Assembly: GCF_947179515.1 (NCBI RefSeq)
Contig: NC_067474.1
Location: 102,113,253-102,177,252 of the forward strand
Length of the DNA: 64,000 bases
Reading direction: 5' to 3'
Origin: Apodemus sylvaticus
Lineage: Eukaryota > Chordata > Mammalia > Rodentia > Muridae
The position numbers were made by a program, and so were the translations under genes. Of this stretch, positions 61,863 to 64,000 are shown piece by piece. Position 1 is the first letter of the stretch; each line of letters starts with the position of its first letter. Below the pieces are notes generated by a model. It did not search any database. It was given only the letters and a program-made list of their open reading frames with translations, and was not told the DNA's origin.

Positions 61863-62414
61863 ATGGCCAGGTTCTGTCCTTTCCTCATGATCCTGATAGT
61901 GATGACCTACTGGTCAACCTGCTCTCTAGGATGTGACCTTTCTCAGATTTTTAACCTCAAGAACTTGACTCTCCTGGAACAAAAGAGAACACTCTCCCCT
62001 GTCTCCTGCCTGAAGTACAGGAAGGACTTTGGATTCTCCTTGGAGAAGGTGGATGCCCAGCAGATCCAGAAGGCTCAAGTCATCCCTGTCCTGCGAGATC
62101 TTGCCCAGCAGATCTTGAACCTCTTCACATCAAAGGAATCATCTGCTGTTTGGAATGCAACCCTACTAGATGCATTCTGCAATGACCTCTACCAGCAGCT
62201 CAATGTCTTCAAAGCCTGTGTGCAGCAGTTGGGGATGCAGGAACCTCCCCTGACCCAGGAAAACCCCAGGATGACTATGAAGAAATACTTTGAAAGGATC
62301 ACTGTGTACCTGAGAAAGAAGAAACACAGACCCTGTGCCTGGGAGGTGGTCAGAGCAGAAGTCTTATTAGCCTCATCCAAGTTGCTGGCAAGACTGAGTG
62401 AGGAGCAGGAGTGA
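61863..62414 (+). CDS. Type I interferon (IFN-alpha-like subfamily), copy 4
   Basis: Fourth intact 183-residue precursor and the most diverged. Private residues are Lys33, Tyr52 (in the otherwise conserved Leu-Lys-Asp-Arg-Lys-Asp motif), Val63, Thr89, Gln111, Thr138, Arg156 and Leu175; several of these (Val63, Thr89, Gln111) match classical IFN-alpha, which suggests retained ancestral states. The disulfide cysteines 24, 49, 119 and 158 are present. It has sequons Asn34-Leu-Thr and Asn98-Ala-Thr. The CA insertion in the leader removes the in-frame upstream ATG seen in copies 1-3, which supports the chosen start. Its 3' UTR is interrupted about 275 nt after the stop by an antisense LINE-1, so message 3' ends must differ from those of its paralogues. 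Confidence 0.91.
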   Translation: MARFCPFLMILIVMTYWSTCSLGCDLSQIFNLKNLTLLEQKRTLSPVSCLKYRKDFGFSLEKVDAQQIQKAQVIPVLRDLAQQILNLFTSKESSAVWNATLLDAFCNDLYQQLNVFKACVQQLGMQEPPLTQENPRMTMKKYFERITVYLRKKKHRPCAWEVVRAEVLLASSKLLARLSEEQE

Positions 62415-62596
62415 GTCCTGAGACAAAGTGGAGAGGACATCCCCCGGGCTAAAACACTGCATCTCACAGTATAAGCTTTCCTTTAAAACTCTCATTGCCT
62501 TCAGGATGAATACAGTCAAACTCCCTATATGTTTCAGCAATATTCAGAAATTATTTTTATTATGGAAAACCATGTTTGTATCTGTACCATTTGCTC

Positions 62597-62641
62597 TTAT
62601 TTATTTATTTATTCATTTATTTATTTACTTATATATTTATT
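62597..62641 (+). promoter_or_regulatory. AU-rich element, interferon copy 4
   Basis: ATTTA repeats broken by ATTCATTTA; still within the 3' UTR, upstream of the LINE-1 insertion. Confidence 0.75.
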
Positions 62642-62687
62642 ATGCTGTTAATACTTGAAGACATTTATGTTAGATATTTCAGTCATA

Positions 62688-64000
62688 TATTTTTTAATAT
62701 TTTTATTTTCTACATTCTTTGTTTACATTCCAAATGATTTCCCCTTTCCCAGGTCCCCCCTCCCCATATGACCCATAAACCTTCTTTTCTCCATCCCTTC
62801 TCCAATCACCTCCCTCCTTTTTCTCTGTCCTTATATTCCTTTCCAATGCTAGATCAATCCTTTCCAGGATCAGGACCCTCTCCATACTTCTTCATGGGAG
62901 TCATTTGTTATGCAATTTGTGCCTTGGGTATTCAGGGCTTCTGGGCTAATTAATATCCACTTATCAGAGATTGCATTCCATGTGTATTCTTTTGTGATTG
63001 GGTTACCTCACTTAGGATGATATTTTCCAGATCAAACTATTTGCCTAAAAATATTGTGAATTCATTGTTTCTAATTGCTGAGTAGTATTCCATTGTGTAA
63101 ATATATCACATTTTCTGTATCCATTCCTCCTTCGAGGGGCATCTGGGTTCTTTCCAGCTTCTGGCTATTATAAATAAGGATGCTATGAACATAATGGAGC
63201 ATGTGTCTTTATTGCATGCCGGGGAATCCTTTGGGTATATGCCCAGGAGAGGTATAGCAGGGTCCTCTGGAAGTCTCATGTCCAGTTTTCTGAGGAACCT
63301 CCAGACTGATTTCCACAGTGGTTGTATCATCTTGCAGCCCCACCAGCAGTGGAGGGGTGTTCCTCTTTCTCCACATCCTCGCCAACACCTGCTGTCTCCT
63401 AAGTTTTTGACGTTAGCCATTCTGACTGGTGTAAGGTGAAATCTCAGGGTTGTTTTGATCTGCATTTCCCTAGTGACTAATGATGTTGAGCACTTCTTAA
63501 GGTGCCTCTCGGCCATCCGAATTTCTTCAGGTGAAAATTCTTTGTTTAGATCTGTACCCCATTTTTAATAGGGTTATTTTTTTCCCTGGGGTCTAACTTC
63601 TTGAGTTCTTTGTATATATTGGATATTAGCTCTCTATCAGATGTGGAGTTGGTGAATATCCTTTCCCAATTTGATGGTTGCTGTTTTGTCCTTTTAACAG
63701 TGTCCTTTGCCTTACAGAAACTTTGTCATTTTACGAGGTCCCATTTGTCAATTCTTGATCTTAAAGCATAAGCTATTGGTGATCTGTTCAGGAACTTTTC
63801 CCTTGTGCCCATGTCCTCAAGAGTCTTCCCCAGTTTCTTTTCTATTAGTTTCAGTGTGTCTGGTTTTACATGGAGGTCCTTGATCCACTTGGAGTGAAGT
63901 TTAGTACATGGAGATAAGAATGGATCAATTCTCATTCTTCTGCATGCTGACCTCCAATTGATCCAGCACCATTTGTTGAAAATGCTATCTTTTTTCCACT
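62688..64000 (-). mobile_element. Antisense LINE-1 in 3' flank of interferon copy 4
   Basis: T-rich 3' tail at about 62688-62705, then L1 3' UTR (shortened to about 250 bp) and the ORF2 C-terminal part. The minus-strand frame at 63106-63516 contains the Trp-Trp-Gly-Cys and Leu-Leu-Gly-Ile-Tyr-Pro motifs. It continues past the window end, so its full length is unknown. Confidence 0.88.

Larger units (their letters stand above)
45654..62690. repeat. Segmental duplication unit 4 (longer, ancestral-like form)
   Basis: Fourth copy. It matches units 1-3 to about 56073, then continues through 5.4 kb absent from them, and matches again from about 61438 through the interferon gene to about 62688, where an antisense LINE-1 begins. 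Whether the LTR and tail of units 1-3 lie beyond that LINE-1 cannot be seen in this window. Confidence 0.88.

Overview
This is mammalian nuclear DNA, almost certainly house mouse (Mus musculus) or a very close relative, from the type I interferon cluster (chromosome 4 in mouse). The evidence is four intronless IFN-alpha-like genes, rodent LINE-1 elements with ~210-bp tandem 5' monomers, a B1 SINE and long CA/GA microsatellites. There is no bacterial, plasmid or phage signal; nearly all long open frames outside the interferon genes are LINE-1 remnants or microsatellite translations.

The window is a head-to-tail array of a ~15-kb segmental duplication. Unit 1 is 1-15626, unit 2 is 15627-30618, unit 3 is 30619-45653, and unit 4 starts at 45654 and is followed to about 62690. 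Each unit carries, in order on the + strand: a gene-free segment with CA and TG/GA microsatellites; a 5'-truncated interferon pseudogene; a short antisense LINE-1 3' end with a visible target-site duplication; a larger sense LINE-1 with an internal ORF1-to-ORF2 deletion; and an intact 183-codon interferon gene with a TATA box, IRF-type promoter motifs and an AU-rich 3' UTR. Units 1-3 continue with an endogenous-retrovirus-type LTR, a tRNA-Glu-like fragment, a LINE-1 piece with a 5' inversion, and a gene-free tail.

Unit 4 differs. It keeps about 5.4 kb (LINE-1 3' half, unique DNA, a B1, a TG-rich tract) that is deleted in units 1-3. Its interferon 3' UTR is cut by an antisense LINE-1 that runs to the window end.

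The four interferons are predicted secreted cytokines of one subfamily that would signal through the shared IFNAR1/IFNAR2 receptor. They differ at about 16 residues, including gain or loss of N-glycosylation sequons and an extra cysteine in copy 3. Patterns of shared variants conflict along the unit, which points to gene conversion or unequal crossing-over between copies. I see no wholly new kind of system; the interest lies in the evolution and possible functional divergence of this interferon array.
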